From Sediminibacterium sp. (GTDB lineage Bacteria > Bacteroidota > Bacteroidia > Chitinophagales > Chitinophagaceae): DNA of 64,000 nucleotides. The stretch covers positions 62,001 to 126,000 of the forward strand of contig JAEUVE010000022.1 of assembly GCA_016786865.1 (NCBI GenBank). Reading direction: 5' to 3'. Both the position numbers and the translations under genes were made by a program. This document shows, piece after piece, positions 9,411-17,554 of the stretch. Position 1 is the first letter of the stretch. Each line of letters begins with the position of its first letter. The notes beneath the pieces are model-generated. The model did not search any database, was not told the DNA's origin, and was given only the letters and a program-made list of their open reading frames with translations.

Positions 9411-9440
9411 CAAAGGTAAGTAAATGGAGCAAACTAACAA
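9411..9440 (-). promoter_or_regulatory. Promoter of the rpmB operon
   Basis: On the minus strand TTG (9440-9438), a 19-bp spacer and TACCTTTG (9418-9411) match the Bacteroidota -33/-7 consensus closely, 35 bases before the rpmB ATG. A small TCCG/CGGA hairpin lies in the leader between them. Confidence 0.7.
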
Positions 9441-9738
9441 GACGTATTCATCTTTTTTTTCGATTTTTCTTCACATACCCTGAGAAACCGGCCTTGGAAA
9501 GCAAAAATCCCTGTTTTTATCCACAATTCCAACAGGAATCCGAGCAGACCTGAACCGACAACCGGAATTACTTTATAAAAAATCATAATTTATCCCAAGA
9601 CCGCCTTAGCCCCCTTCAGCAGATCCATTCAATTGCCCGATCCGCCCATGAATATTCACACGAAAATTACGCATCTACGGGGTAGTTAACCCGGTTTTAG
9701 CAGCGGGAAATCACCGACAGGCACTCCATTGATCAACT

Positions 9739-9797
9739 GTGAAAGCGGTCTTAACAATTCTCATCACAGTGAAAACTGCATTAAGAATTCATTCACA
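9739..9797 (+). repeat. Tandem imperfect 30-bp repeat
   Basis: Two head-to-tail units of 30 and 29 bases begin GTGAAA, share TTAA-AATTC in the middle and end TCACA (9739-9768 and 9769-9797). They could be a duplicated protein-binding site or the remains of a short duplication. Confidence 0.45.
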
Positions 9798-9820
9798 AAT
9801 CGGCCAAAACCCTCAAGGGA

Positions 9821-9846
9821 TAAGTGTTTCAGAGAAGAAACACTTA
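9821..9846. other. Perfect 10-bp hairpin
   Basis: TAAGTGTTTC, a 6-nt loop (AGAGAA) and GAAACACTTA pair perfectly. No T-run follows on either strand, so it is not a standard terminator. It may be an operator or part of an untranslated leader. Confidence 0.5.
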
Positions 9847-9938
9847 AAGCGTCCAACACTACTCCTACCGCTCATCTATTTGAAGCATACCTGCATGTAA
9901 CCTATCACAATCTGCCACGTCTGATATAGCAACAACAC

Positions 9939-9946
9939 TAGTTTTG
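9939..9946 (+). promoter_or_regulatory. Candidate -7 box
   Basis: TAGTTTTG matches TAnnTTTG and lies 36 bases upstream of the ATG at 9982. No -33 TTG at the normal spacing. Confidence 0.4.
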
Positions 9947-9981
9947 ACCAATCAATCAAATAAAAACTAAAACAAAATATC

Positions 9982-10326
9982 ATGAAAAAGTTCATCCTCG
10001 CAGCGCTCTTAATGACCTCTTTGAGCTCATTTGCCAACGAAACCCGTGTAAGAACCCAGAAAGTATACCAGCCGGTTTATAACAAACAGGGCGATATGGT
10101 AGGCACTTCTGCTAATTATGATTTCGACAAACTGCCCAAAGATGCCATCTACACCATTACCTCTAAGTATACTTTCCCCGAGTACAACCTGAAAGAATGT
10201 ATTGAATTCACCGATGAATATGGCGAAAAAAGGTTCTTCATTGCCATGAACAGTGCTAAAGAACGCCTGATCCTGGATATTACAACCGAAGGTGAGGTAT
10301 CTGTACTGGCAAAAATCAGAAAATAA
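9982..10326 (+). CDS. Small secreted hypothetical protein
   Basis: A 114-residue protein with a clear signal peptide of 18-19 residues (MKKFILAALLMTSLSSFA, cleavage before NE). The mature part is soluble-looking, with KDAIYTITSKYTFPEYNL and GEKRFFIAMNSAKERLIL suggesting a small alpha/beta domain. No cysteines, transmembrane segment or known motif is seen in the mature part. Periplasmic or surface location is likely. It has its own candidate promoter and converges on anmK. Function unknown. Confidence 0.7.
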   Translation: MKKFILAALLMTSLSSFANETRVRTQKVYQPVYNKQGDMVGTSANYDFDKLPKDAIYTITSKYTFPEYNLKECIEFTDEYGEKRFFIAMNSAKERLILDITTEGEVSVLAKIRK

Positions 10327-10363
10327 GCCAGATAAAGCAACCGAACAAAAGGGCAAGGCAGTT

Positions 10364-11563
10364 CTACCCCGGGAAACTGATCTTGCCCATGGTAACCGCC
10401 GGAATATCGTTTGAACCGGTACCAAAAAGCGTATTTCCTCCGGCTACCGTTTCATTGGCCAGCAGGGCAAATAAGACCGCTTCCTTTGCATCCGGGTTAA
10501 TTTCCAGCTCGCTGGTAGTATAAAAACGGCAATGCGGTAATTGCGCCTGCAACTGTTCCATCAGCAGCGGATTGTGAATCCCCCCGCCGCTGCTGTAAAC
10601 CGAATAGGTTTCCTGATCCGATAGTGTTTCTTTGATGGCATCTGCAATGGTGTCGGCCGTGAAACGGTTCAGGGTTGCCATGGTATCCACATGATTGATC
10701 GCAGAAATATTGGCATTCAACAAAGCTTTTTCACCGTATTTCAGGTTAAACAGCTCCGGGCCGGTTGTTTTTGGAAAAGCCTGCTTAAAAAAAGGATCGT
10801 CTTTCAGCGCCTTCAGGTAAACTTCGTTTACGGTCCCCTGCCGCGCAATTGCAGCATTTTCATCGTAAGAACGGTTAAACTGAAAACGGGCAAAAGCATC
10901 CATGAGGGTATTACCCGGACCGGTATCGGTACTAAAAATCCTGGTCATATCCTGATCTGCGGGCAAAAAGGTAAAATTGGCAATCCCTCCTATGTTGAGC
11001 ATAATCCTGTTTTCACCAGGTTTTCTGAAGATGAAATAGTCTCCGTAAACGGCCAGCGGTGCACCCTCACCTCCTGCTGCAATATGCTTTTGCCGGAAAT
11101 CGCTGATGGTGATGATTCCCGTTTTAACGGCCAGGTGATCTCCGTCTCCCAGCTGTAAAGTGCCGTTCCCGAATTCTTTCCTGCCGTGCAGTCTTTTGGG
11201 TGCATGATAAATGGTTTGACCATGACTGGCAATCAGGTCTATTTCCGAAGGATGCACGCCCCATGCGTTCAGTGCCTCCAAAATCATGGAAGCATGCTGC
11301 TCCGCAATCCAGGGATGCAGCAAACATATATTTTCCAGGTCTACTGTTCGTTTTGAAAAAACACTTTTTACTACCTCCTTGAATTCCTGACCAAACGGAA
11401 TGGTCATGAACTGTTTCACCTTCACCGATGTATCGGGGCCACTGCCAGACACTTCACACAAGGCAATATCCAGCCCATCAAGTGAAGTACCGCTCATGAG
11501 ACCAATAATCAGGCGTTTTTCTTTTGCCCCGATCCTGGCTAATTCCGCAACATATTGATTCAT
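10364..11563 (-). CDS. anmK: Anhydro-N-acetylmuramic acid kinase
   Basis: AnmK hydrolyses the 1,6-anhydro ring of anhydro-MurNAc and phosphorylates it to MurNAc-6-phosphate, a step of cell-wall recycling in the cytoplasm. The 399-residue protein has the ASKHA-fold motifs of the family: GLMSGTSLDGLD at 21-32, SHGQTIYH in the middle of the first domain, NIGGIANF, and DTGPGNTLMDA. Length is normal (about 370-400). It starts 21 bp after the UbiD-family gene stops on the same strand, so the two are likely co-transcribed although their pathways differ. Confidence 0.94.
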   Translation of the reverse strand: MNQYVAELARIGAKEKRLIIGLMSGTSLDGLDIALCEVSGSGPDTSVKVKQFMTIPFGQEFKEVVKSVFSKRTVDLENICLLHPWIAEQHASMILEALNAWGVHPSEIDLIASHGQTIYHAPKRLHGRKEFGNGTLQLGDGDHLAVKTGIITISDFRQKHIAAGGEGAPLAVYGDYFIFRKPGENRIMLNIGGIANFTFLPADQDMTRIFSTDTGPGNTLMDAFARFQFNRSYDENAAIARQGTVNEVYLKALKDDPFFKQAFPKTTGPELFNLKYGEKALLNANISAINHVDTMATLNRFTADTIADAIKETLSDQETYSVYSSGGGIHNPLLMEQLQAQLPHCRFYTTSELEINPDAKEAVLFALLANETVAGGNTLFGTGSNDIPAVTMGKISFPG

Positions 11564-11584
11564 ACTACTGCAATGTGGGACTGT

Positions 11585-13423
11585 TTATATGGCTTTGTAC
11601 AAACTTCCCCCTTTTTCAAAAATACGATCCACTCTTTTTTCAACCACCGGATTTTTTTCAAGAGCAGGTGCATGATGCGGTTTAATACGGGCATCGATTA
11701 CCAGCGGGCCTTCACAACCCCAGTGCTTGAATTCGGTACGTTCCCCAATACCATATATATCATGAGATGGATTGGAACGGGTATAGGTAATCCATAAATA
11801 ATTAGACATGGTTTCGGCAGCAAATACACTGTTGTCGCAAACCACCATCAATACAATGCCCTGCAACTCCTCCGTATACTCATGCAGCTGGAGATTCAGC
11901 AGTTTCAGTTCTTCTTTTGCGCTGCGATAATCGGTAAACGCCCTGGAACTGATACAAACCACACCCGGCATGGCCATCCGTGGATTTTCAAAACCCTGCA
12001 GTGTATGCATAACAGCAGGTACTTCATTGGCCAGTTCTCTTTTCTTTTCACCACAGGCTGCCAGTACCACTTTGCTGCCACTGTTTAATCCGGTACCGGA
12101 ATAATCGAGGGTATCGATGGTAGTATTGGTATGAAAATGAATATCTCTTTTCAGATCAATGCGCTCCAGCAGGAATTGCATGAATGCAGGAATATCAGCG
12201 GCGCGCAGCTGATTGCTTTCGTCGGCTGCAATAAATAAAAATTTAGCAAGACTCAGCTGGCCTGTACCCAGAATATGGTTCGACAGCGTCATCAATTCTG
12301 CCGGCTGTTTTGCCGGATTATAAGGGGTATATCGCTCACTGCCCACGGCAAGCAACAACGGATGCACGCCTGCTGCATCTACTGCATGTACTTCTTTCAC
12401 ACCGGGTATTTCATTGGGAATGGCGTCACCGGTAATTTCATGAATCAGTTCCCCAAAACTGGTATCTTCCTGCGGAGGTCTTCCTACAACGGTAAATGGC
12501 CATATCGCATTTTTTCTTGCATATACTTTATGAATGCGCATCACCGGAAAATCGTGCGTGAGGCTGTAGTAGCCCAGGTGATCGCCAAACGGCCCCTCTG
12601 GTTTATTTTCTCCGGGATATACCTCTCCCGTAATTACAAAATCGGCATCGGTGCTGATGCAGAAACCATCTTCATAGGTATACCGAAATCTTCGCCCCCC
12701 GAGCACACCTGCAAATGTCATTTCACTCATACCTTCGGGCAGCGGCATTACCGCAGATAATGTATGCGAGGGAGGTCCACCCACAAAACAACTCACTTTC
12801 AAAGGAAGTCCCTTTGCATTGGCCTTGGTCTGGTGTACCCCAATACCTCTGTGTAACTGGTAATGCAACCCGATTTCCTTGTTGGTAATGTAATCGTTCC
12901 CGGTTAACTGAATGCGATACATTCCCAGATTGGCCTTCATGATACCGGGATGATCAATGTCTTCTGAATAAACCTGTGGAAGGGTTACAAACGCCCCTCC
13001 GTCGTTGGGCCAGTGCTGAATCAACGGTAAATCAGTAATCTTAATTTCCTCGTACATCACCGGCTTGCTGCCCGGATTCTTCAGCGGAAGCGCTTTCAGT
13101 GCAGCCAATCCGGCGTGCAGATTTTTAAAAGGCGATTTCAAGGCCTTCATCGGATCATTCTTCAACTGGATCAACTCCTGCATACCTTCGATCGTATCTC
13201 TGAAAATGAACTTACTTCGTGCTAAGGTTCCAAAAATATTAGATGCAGCACGAAAACGTGAGCCCTTCACATTTTCAAAGAGTAAGGCAGGGCCTTTGGC
13301 ATCATACACCCGAAGGTGAATCGAGGCCATCTCCAGATAAGGATCTACTTCTTCCTTAATTCTAACCAGCTGACCATTTTTTTCCAGGTCCAGCAAACAA
13401 GCTTCTAATGATGCGTACGCCAT
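11585..13423 (-). CDS. UbiD-family decarboxylase
   Basis: A 612-residue protein of the UbiD (prenylated-FMN-dependent) (de)carboxylase family. Family segments include GMYRIQLTGNDY, GLHYQLHRGIGVH, GGPPSHTLSAVMPLPEG, and EGPFGDHLGYYS, which carries acidic active-site residues. The first ATG of the frame lies 11 codons further upstream; I chose the ATG at 13423 because similar proteins begin with MAYxSLExxLxxLE and because a TAGCTTTG box sits just before it. Proteins of this length class in Bacteroidota are often linked to quinone biosynthesis, but the substrate is not proved. No ubiX flavin prenyltransferase gene is in the window. It is followed by anmK. Confidence 0.87.
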   Translation of the reverse strand: MAYASLEACLLDLEKNGQLVRIKEEVDPYLEMASIHLRVYDAKGPALLFENVKGSRFRAASNIFGTLARSKFIFRDTIEGMQELIQLKNDPMKALKSPFKNLHAGLAALKALPLKNPGSKPVMYEEIKITDLPLIQHWPNDGGAFVTLPQVYSEDIDHPGIMKANLGMYRIQLTGNDYITNKEIGLHYQLHRGIGVHQTKANAKGLPLKVSCFVGGPPSHTLSAVMPLPEGMSEMTFAGVLGGRRFRYTYEDGFCISTDADFVITGEVYPGENKPEGPFGDHLGYYSLTHDFPVMRIHKVYARKNAIWPFTVVGRPPQEDTSFGELIHEITGDAIPNEIPGVKEVHAVDAAGVHPLLLAVGSERYTPYNPAKQPAELMTLSNHILGTGQLSLAKFLFIAADESNQLRAADIPAFMQFLLERIDLKRDIHFHTNTTIDTLDYSGTGLNSGSKVVLAACGEKKRELANEVPAVMHTLQGFENPRMAMPGVVCISSRAFTDYRSAKEELKLLNLQLHEYTEELQGIVLMVVCDNSVFAAETMSNYLWITYTRSNPSHDIYGIGERTEFKHWGCEGPLVIDARIKPHHAPALEKNPVVEKRVDRIFEKGGSLYKAI

Positions 13424-13440
13424 ATAATAAGAATACAGAA

Positions 13441-13448
13441 CAAAGCTA
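13441..13448 (-). promoter_or_regulatory. Candidate -7 box of the ubiD-like/anmK unit
   Basis: The minus strand reads TAGCTTTG 17 bases upstream of the chosen ATG, a full match to TAnnTTTG. This supports the downstream start codon, since the longer start would fall upstream of the transcription start. No -33 TTG at 19 bp. Confidence 0.45.
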
Positions 13449-13510
13449 TACCTCAAAAGTTGATTTATAAGGATGTTTTGACAAATTAATCGGGTTAATT
13501 ACAGGCTGCC

Positions 13511-13518
13511 TACCTTTG
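13511..13518 (+). promoter_or_regulatory. -7 box of pdxJ, next to the start codon
   Basis: TACCTTTG matches TAnnTTTG fully and ends only 4 bases before the ATG at 13523, so the transcript would begin at or within a base or two of the start codon (leaderless or nearly so). Confidence 0.5.
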
Positions 13519-13522
13519 CAAC

Positions 13523-14263
13523 ATGACTCAGCTTAGTGTGAACATCAACAAGTTTGCCACCCTTCGCAACAGCAGGGGTGGAAACAACCCCAACCTGGTA
13601 AAAGCGGCATTGGATGCAGAACGCTTCGGGGCCAATGGCATTACGGTTCATCCGCGACCCGATGAGCGACATATCCGTTACCAGGATGTGTACGACCTGA
13701 AAGCCGTACTTACTACAGAATTTAATATAGAGGGCAACCCCACCGAACAGAAATTTATCGACCTGGTACTGGCGGTTAAACCTGCACAGGTAACCCTGGT
13801 TCCGGATGCACTCGGACAATTAACCAGCAACCATGGCTGGAATACCATTGAACACAAAGATTATTTAAAAGACGTAATAGCGCAATTCAAACATGCAGGC
13901 ATTCGCGTATCCATTTTTGTAGACCCGGTGATAGCCATGGTGGAAGGCGCAGCCACAACAGGTACGGACCGCATTGAATTGTACACCGAACAATATGCAA
14001 CGCTTTTTGCAGCCGGAAAAAGAGAAGAAGCCATCCAACCTTATGTTGTAGCCGCAGCCAAGGCCCATGAACTGGGATTAGGCATCAATGCCGGTCACGA
14101 TTTGGATTTACATAATCTTGGTTATTTCGCAAGCAAGATTCCGTACCTGGATGAAGTGAGCATTGGGCATGCATTGGTTTGTGATGCCATTTACCTCGGG
14201 TTCGAAAATACGATTCAGCTGTACCAGCGACAGTTGAAACAGACACATGAATCCGACCATTAA
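13523..14263 (+). CDS. pdxJ: Pyridoxine 5'-phosphate synthase
   Basis: PdxJ closes the ring of vitamin B6 in the DXP-dependent pathway, joining 3-amino-1-hydroxyacetone phosphate with deoxyxylulose 5-phosphate. The 246-residue TIM barrel begins [20 protein letters not shown], with the phosphate-binding and active-site segments [26 protein letters not shown] and SIGHALV all in place. Length is normal. It lies 34 bp upstream of purE on the same strand and is probably co-transcribed with it. Confidence 0.96.
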   Translation: MTQLSVNINKFATLRNSRGGNNPNLVKAALDAERFGANGITVHPRPDERHIRYQDVYDLKAVLTTEFNIEGNPTEQKFIDLVLAVKPAQVTLVPDALGQLTSNHGWNTIEHKDYLKDVIAQFKHAGIRVSIFVDPVIAMVEGAATTGTDRIELYTEQYATLFAAGKREEAIQPYVVAAAKAHELGLGINAGHDLDLHNLGYFASKIPYLDEVSIGHALVCDAIYLGFENTIQLYQRQLKQTHESDH

Positions 14264-14297
14264 ACTAAATTGATTAACTTACTTTTATAATCATTGT

Positions 14298-14816
14298 ATG
14301 AGCAAACAAGCAATCGTCGGAATCATTATGGGAAGCGACAGCGACCTGCCGGTCATGGAAGCAGCAGCCCAATTCTTAACTGATCTGGACATCCCGTATG
14401 AGTTAACGGTGGTTTCTGCGCACCGTACGCCGGAACGCATGGTTCAATATGCCAAAACAGCCCGTGAAAGAGGACTTCAGGTGATCATTGCAGGTGCAGG
14501 CGGAGCTGCGCATTTACCAGGTATGGTTGCATCATTGACCTCCCTACCGGTGATTGGCGTTCCGGTTAAATCTTCCAACTCCATAGACGGATGGGACTCT
14601 CTGCTCTCTATTTTACAAATGCCCAACGGTGTTCCTGTTGCAACCGTTGCATTGAATGCTGCCAAGAATGCCGGCATCCTTGCTGCACAAATTATCGGAA
14701 CCAACCGAAGCGAGGTTGCAGCCCAGCTGGATGCATACAAAAACAATCTTCAGGAAGAAGTACTGAAAAAAGCAGATGGATTAAAAGTGATGTGGCCGAA
14801 TGGATTTGATCAGTAA
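14298..14816 (+). CDS. purE: N5-carboxyaminoimidazole ribonucleotide mutase
   Basis: PurE converts N5-CAIR to CAIR in de novo purine synthesis. The 172-residue protein has the class I signatures [37 protein letters not shown] and SLPVIGVPV, including the Ser-Asp and His-Arg pairs of the active site. Class I enzymes need PurK to make N5-CAIR; no purK is in this window. It ends before a strong terminator that is also the terminator of the disrupted tRNA-Leu facing it. Confidence 0.96.
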   Translation: MSKQAIVGIIMGSDSDLPVMEAAAQFLTDLDIPYELTVVSAHRTPERMVQYAKTARERGLQVIIAGAGGAAHLPGMVASLTSLPVIGVPVKSSNSIDGWDSLLSILQMPNGVPVATVALNAAKNAGILAAQIIGTNRSEVAAQLDAYKNNLQEEVLKKADGLKVMWPNGFDQ

Positions 14817-14882
14817 GCATACAGATTCATGTAAACGACTCACTAAAATAAAAACTGAACGGCAGATGCACTGCCCAAAATA

Positions 14883-14908
14883 AAAAAGGCCGCTGATGCG
14901 GCCTTTTA
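14883..14908. terminator. Terminator shared by purE and the original tRNA-Leu
   Basis: AAAAGGCCGC, loop TGAT, GCGGCCTTTT. On the minus strand it is followed by a longer T-run than on the plus strand, and it sits 19 bases beyond the 3' end of the stranded tRNA-Leu half, so it was probably that gene's native terminator before the element inserted. Confidence 0.9.
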
Positions 14909-14926
14909 ATTTATTTATTAGGAATG

Positions 14927-14980
14927 TGCCCCAGACGGGAATCGAACCCGTACTCGCGTTTCGGCGAACAGGATTTTAAG
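14927..14980 (-). pseudogene. Stranded 3' half of tRNA-Leu(UAA)
   Basis: On the minus strand this reads from the anticodon loop (CTTAAAATCCTG) through the variable arm, T arm (ACGGGTTCGATTCCCGT) and acceptor 3' strand (CTGGGGCA) of a tRNA-Leu, then stops being tRNA-like exactly at the 5' edge of the anticodon loop. It is the original chromosomal 3' half, cut off by integration of the element to its right. It differs from the 3' half now in use at 42783-42836 at four positions, two of which are a compensatory T-stem pair (A-T here, G-C there). Confidence 0.9.
14962..14980. repeat. attL core of the integrated element
   Basis: CGGCGAACAGGATTTTAAG, identical to 42818-42836. The repeat covers part of the variable arm and the anticodon stem-loop of tRNA-Leu. 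Outside these 19 bases the flanks diverge, so the crossover lies within it. Confidence 0.88.
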
Positions 14981-15106
14981 CCAAATATTAAACCTAACTC
15001 CGTTTTATCCAGCTAAACCTACTTTAACTAACTAATTGATTTTCATTTATTTATAACATTTTTGCTTACCTGGATAAATATCCTTTTGCGATCTTTAACC
15101 TGCGTT

Positions 15107-15133
15107 TGTAGGCAAATCTGTAGGCAAATTTTG
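15107..15133 (+). repeat. Left paired TGTAGGCAAAT repeats (recombinase arm sites?)
   Basis: Two tandem copies of TGTAGGCAAAT(T) about 13 bp apart, just upstream of the recombinase gene. A near-identical pair in the same orientation lies at 42701-42724 inside the right end. Paired short repeats near both ends of tyrosine-recombinase elements are usually arm-type binding sites; that role is inferred here. Confidence 0.6.
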
Positions 15134-15169
15134 TGGAGATGATTTTGTGAAAATGAAAATTATTTAGTT

Positions 15170-16516
15170 ATGTCAGCATCAATTATTGTCATTCTCGACA
15201 AGAGGAGAATGAAGAAGAAAACAGGCAAGTATCCTGTAAAACTACAAGTCACTCATCAGCGCATTCAACAGCGTTACCAGACGATTCTGGAAATATCGGA
15301 TGAAGATTATAAGAAGATATACTCCTCAAACATCGGCGCAAATCTGAAAAAACTCAGGCAGCAATTGGAGGTAGCTCAACGCGGTGCAGAAAATTTTATA
15401 GGCGAAATGGAAAACTTCAGCTTTTACGTGTTTGAAAGAGATTTCATAAATCGCAACAAATTTTACAAGCCAAAAAAACTAATTGCACCCGAAGCGGAAG
15501 TGCATTTACCGGATGCATTTGACTACGGGCCATATTTAAAAAGATTTACTGTCCTTTCAGAGGATCATTCCAGACATGGCTGCATTTCTTTTGTATTTGC
15601 AAATTATATAAAAGTTTTATTACAGGAAGGAAGGATAGGTACAGCCATATATTATAAGGACTCATACAATTCCTTTAAGAAATTCATGGGCAATGTACTT
15701 TTCTCTGATATTACACAAAGCTGGCTTAACCAGTACGAACAATGGATGAAAAAACGAGGACGAACCCGCACTACCACCGGTATTAAACTAAGGGCACTCC
15801 GAACTATGTTCAATGAGGCCATTGAAATGAATATTATCAAAAGAGAGAACTGTTATCCTTTCGGTAGGCGAAAATACCAAATACCCACTGGCCGTAATAT
15901 CAAGAAAGCGCTCCCGCAAAAGACAATCAGTGACATCTATTATGCAGAAACCACCTGCGACCAGGAGCAAAGGGCAAGAGATTTTTGGTTGTTTTGCTAT
16001 TTTGGCAATGGCATGAACCCAAAGGATATGTTATACCTTAAATACAAAAATATCCAAGATGAATTCATCGTTTTTGTCCGCGCCAAAACCGAAAAGACTA
16101 CACGAAATGACCCCAAGCCTATTTCTGCCTATATTACTGATGACATGAACGAAATAATGAATAAATGGGGCAACCCAAACAAAAAGCCGGATAGTTATAT
16201 TTTTCCGATCATGGACGATAATCTCAACCCACTCGATCAATACAAAGTTGTCACGAGTTTCACCCGCCTGATCAATGACTGGATGGAAAAAATCGGCGAA
16301 AGATTAGGTCTCGAAAAAAAAGTTACAACCATCGTTTCCAGGCACAGTTTCAGCACACACATGAAACAAGGAGGGGCGAGTACAGAATTCATTCAGGAAG
16401 CGCTCGGACATACGGACAAAAAAACGACAGAAAATTATCTTGACAGCTTTACCAACGCAGTGAAAAAAGAATACGCAGCGGTATTGACCGCCTTTAAAAA
16501 GGAGACACAGCCATAA
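15170..16516 (+). CDS. Tyrosine recombinase (integrase)
   Basis: A 448-residue site-specific recombinase that would integrate and excise the element at the tRNA-Leu anticodon loop. An N-terminal arm-binding domain (residues 1-~95, starting SIIVILDKRRMKKKTGKYPV) is followed by a SAM-like core-binding domain (~120-225) and the catalytic domain. Box II Arg391 (SRHSFSTH), His414 (ALGH) and the nucleophile Tyr423 (ENYLDS) are present. The box I arginine is replaced by Asn283 (GNGMNPKDM) and the usual HxxR histidine by Ile388. Loss of the first Arg is known in the CTnDOT-type Bacteroidetes integrases and does not mean inactivity. It reads away from attL, 189 bp inside. Confidence 0.93.
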   Translation: MSASIIVILDKRRMKKKTGKYPVKLQVTHQRIQQRYQTILEISDEDYKKIYSSNIGANLKKLRQQLEVAQRGAENFIGEMENFSFYVFERDFINRNKFYKPKKLIAPEAEVHLPDAFDYGPYLKRFTVLSEDHSRHGCISFVFANYIKVLLQEGRIGTAIYYKDSYNSFKKFMGNVLFSDITQSWLNQYEQWMKKRGRTRTTTGIKLRALRTMFNEAIEMNIIKRENCYPFGRRKYQIPTGRNIKKALPQKTISDIYYAETTCDQEQRARDFWLFCYFGNGMNPKDMLYLKYKNIQDEFIVFVRAKTEKTTRNDPKPISAYITDDMNEIMNKWGNPNKKPDSYIFPIMDDNLNPLDQYKVVTSFTRLINDWMEKIGERLGLEKKVTTIVSRHSFSTHMKQGGASTEFIQEALGHTDKKTTENYLDSFTNAVKKEYAAVLTAFKKETQP

Positions 16517-16630
16517 AATACCCTAAGTTCCCAAGCTTTTTTTCCCTACTTGGTCAGGCATCGCAACGAATCTTAGATAGAAGAATGTTTACCTCAATAT
16601 TATGTAGGATCTGTTGTCGCAAGCAGGCCT

Positions 16631-17353
16631 TTAGATAGGCGCATAAGTTTTATTTATGTCCTCACACATTTTATCAACGCTGTAATACAGCGTTTCTGAA
16701 GTTATATGACTTTTGGTTTGTAATTCTTTTCTTATTTCGGGAAACAAGGATACTGGAATTGTGAGCTTAGTTAGCTGCTTATAATTTTCATCTTGCTTAT
16801 CAAAAGGTAATGAATAGTCAATTTCATCAAAATAGTGAACTGTAAACCAACTTGACTGACTTTGTATTCTGTGATTATTTTTGTGAGGTGGCTTAAAGAC
16901 AATTGTCTTTTTAATTGCAAATGGGTTTGATGGCAAGTCTTTATAGTCGACAATTTTATTATGGTTCACCGTAAGAATATACACAACTCCAAAGGTACTT
17001 GAAGATTCTAAACTTGTTGCGAACCATAAAGCAACATATGGATTTATACTCCAATCTAAAAGTCTTGTTTTTAACCCAAAATGTTGAGCTAAGATTAAAA
17101 AATCCCAATCATTTTTTGGATTTGAATCTTTGTATTCTGGAAATCTTTCGAATCTACTTCTAAAATTATCAAAAACTGTTCTTTCAGCATCTAATAAATT
17201 TTTCCTATTCTTTTGGCGAGCTATTCCTGGCTTTAAATCATAATCTTTATTTTGTCCTCTGAATAATGTTTGCTTTAAATTGTTTTCAACTTTGGTCAAT
17301 TCTCTAAAATGTAAAAACGACTGCACGCTGATTGAAGTAATTTCACTTTTCAT
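16631..17353 (-). CDS. FRG-domain protein
   Basis: A 240-residue soluble protein with the FRG domain in its first ~130 residues: TLFRGQNKDYDLKPGIAR near 28-45 and LAQHFGLKTRLLDWSINP near 90-107, followed by YVALWFATS. FRG is named for its Phe-Arg-Gly motif; proteins with it are scattered across mobile and defence-rich regions, but I know of no settled biochemical activity. The gene is visibly AT-richer than the core genes around the element and stands alone on the minus strand between the integrase and a divergent unknown gene. A role in phage defence is possible but only inferred. Confidence 0.82.
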   Translation of the reverse strand: MKSEITSISVQSFLHFRELTKVENNLKQTLFRGQNKDYDLKPGIARQKNRKNLLDAERTVFDNFRSRFERFPEYKDSNPKNDWDFLILAQHFGLKTRLLDWSINPYVALWFATSLESSSTFGVVYILTVNHNKIVDYKDLPSNPFAIKKTIVFKPPHKNNHRIQSQSSWFTVHYFDEIDYSLPFDKQDENYKQLTKLTIPVSLFPEIRKELQTKSHITSETLYYSVDKMCEDINKTYAPI

Positions 17354-17554
17354 ACTCTTCTCTTATTATAAAGTAATTTTTTGAAGGCAACGGTCTGGGT
17401 GAGAAAAGTGGTGCAGGGCATGAACTTCCGTCGCCTCGGGCTAACCGTAGCTGAACTAAAGATACAAAAGCTGATGATATATTCTATTGACTAGCCGAGT
17501 TGGGTCGTGCTGGAACTGCTGCCTGTTCAAAAAAGCTTTTATATCTTTAATCAC

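Larger units (their letters stand above)
9441..9981. other. Intergenic gap of about 540 bp
   Basis: Divergent gap between the rpmB operon and the small secreted protein gene. No convincing gene is seen: the short frames have no family resemblance. It holds a tandem imperfect repeat (9739-9797), a perfect hairpin (9821-9846) and a candidate -7 box (9939-9946), listed separately. A non-coding RNA is possible but unproven. Confidence 0.5.

Noticed and set aside
9729..9929. A 66-codon forward frame in the gap before the small secreted protein
   Set aside because: No ATG start, no ribosome site, composition like non-coding DNA, and it spans the repeat and hairpin.
14927..14980. Calling the left tRNA-like sequence a complete tRNA gene
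   Set aside because: The 5' half, including D arm and acceptor 5' strand, is missing; sequence beyond the anticodon loop is unrelated.
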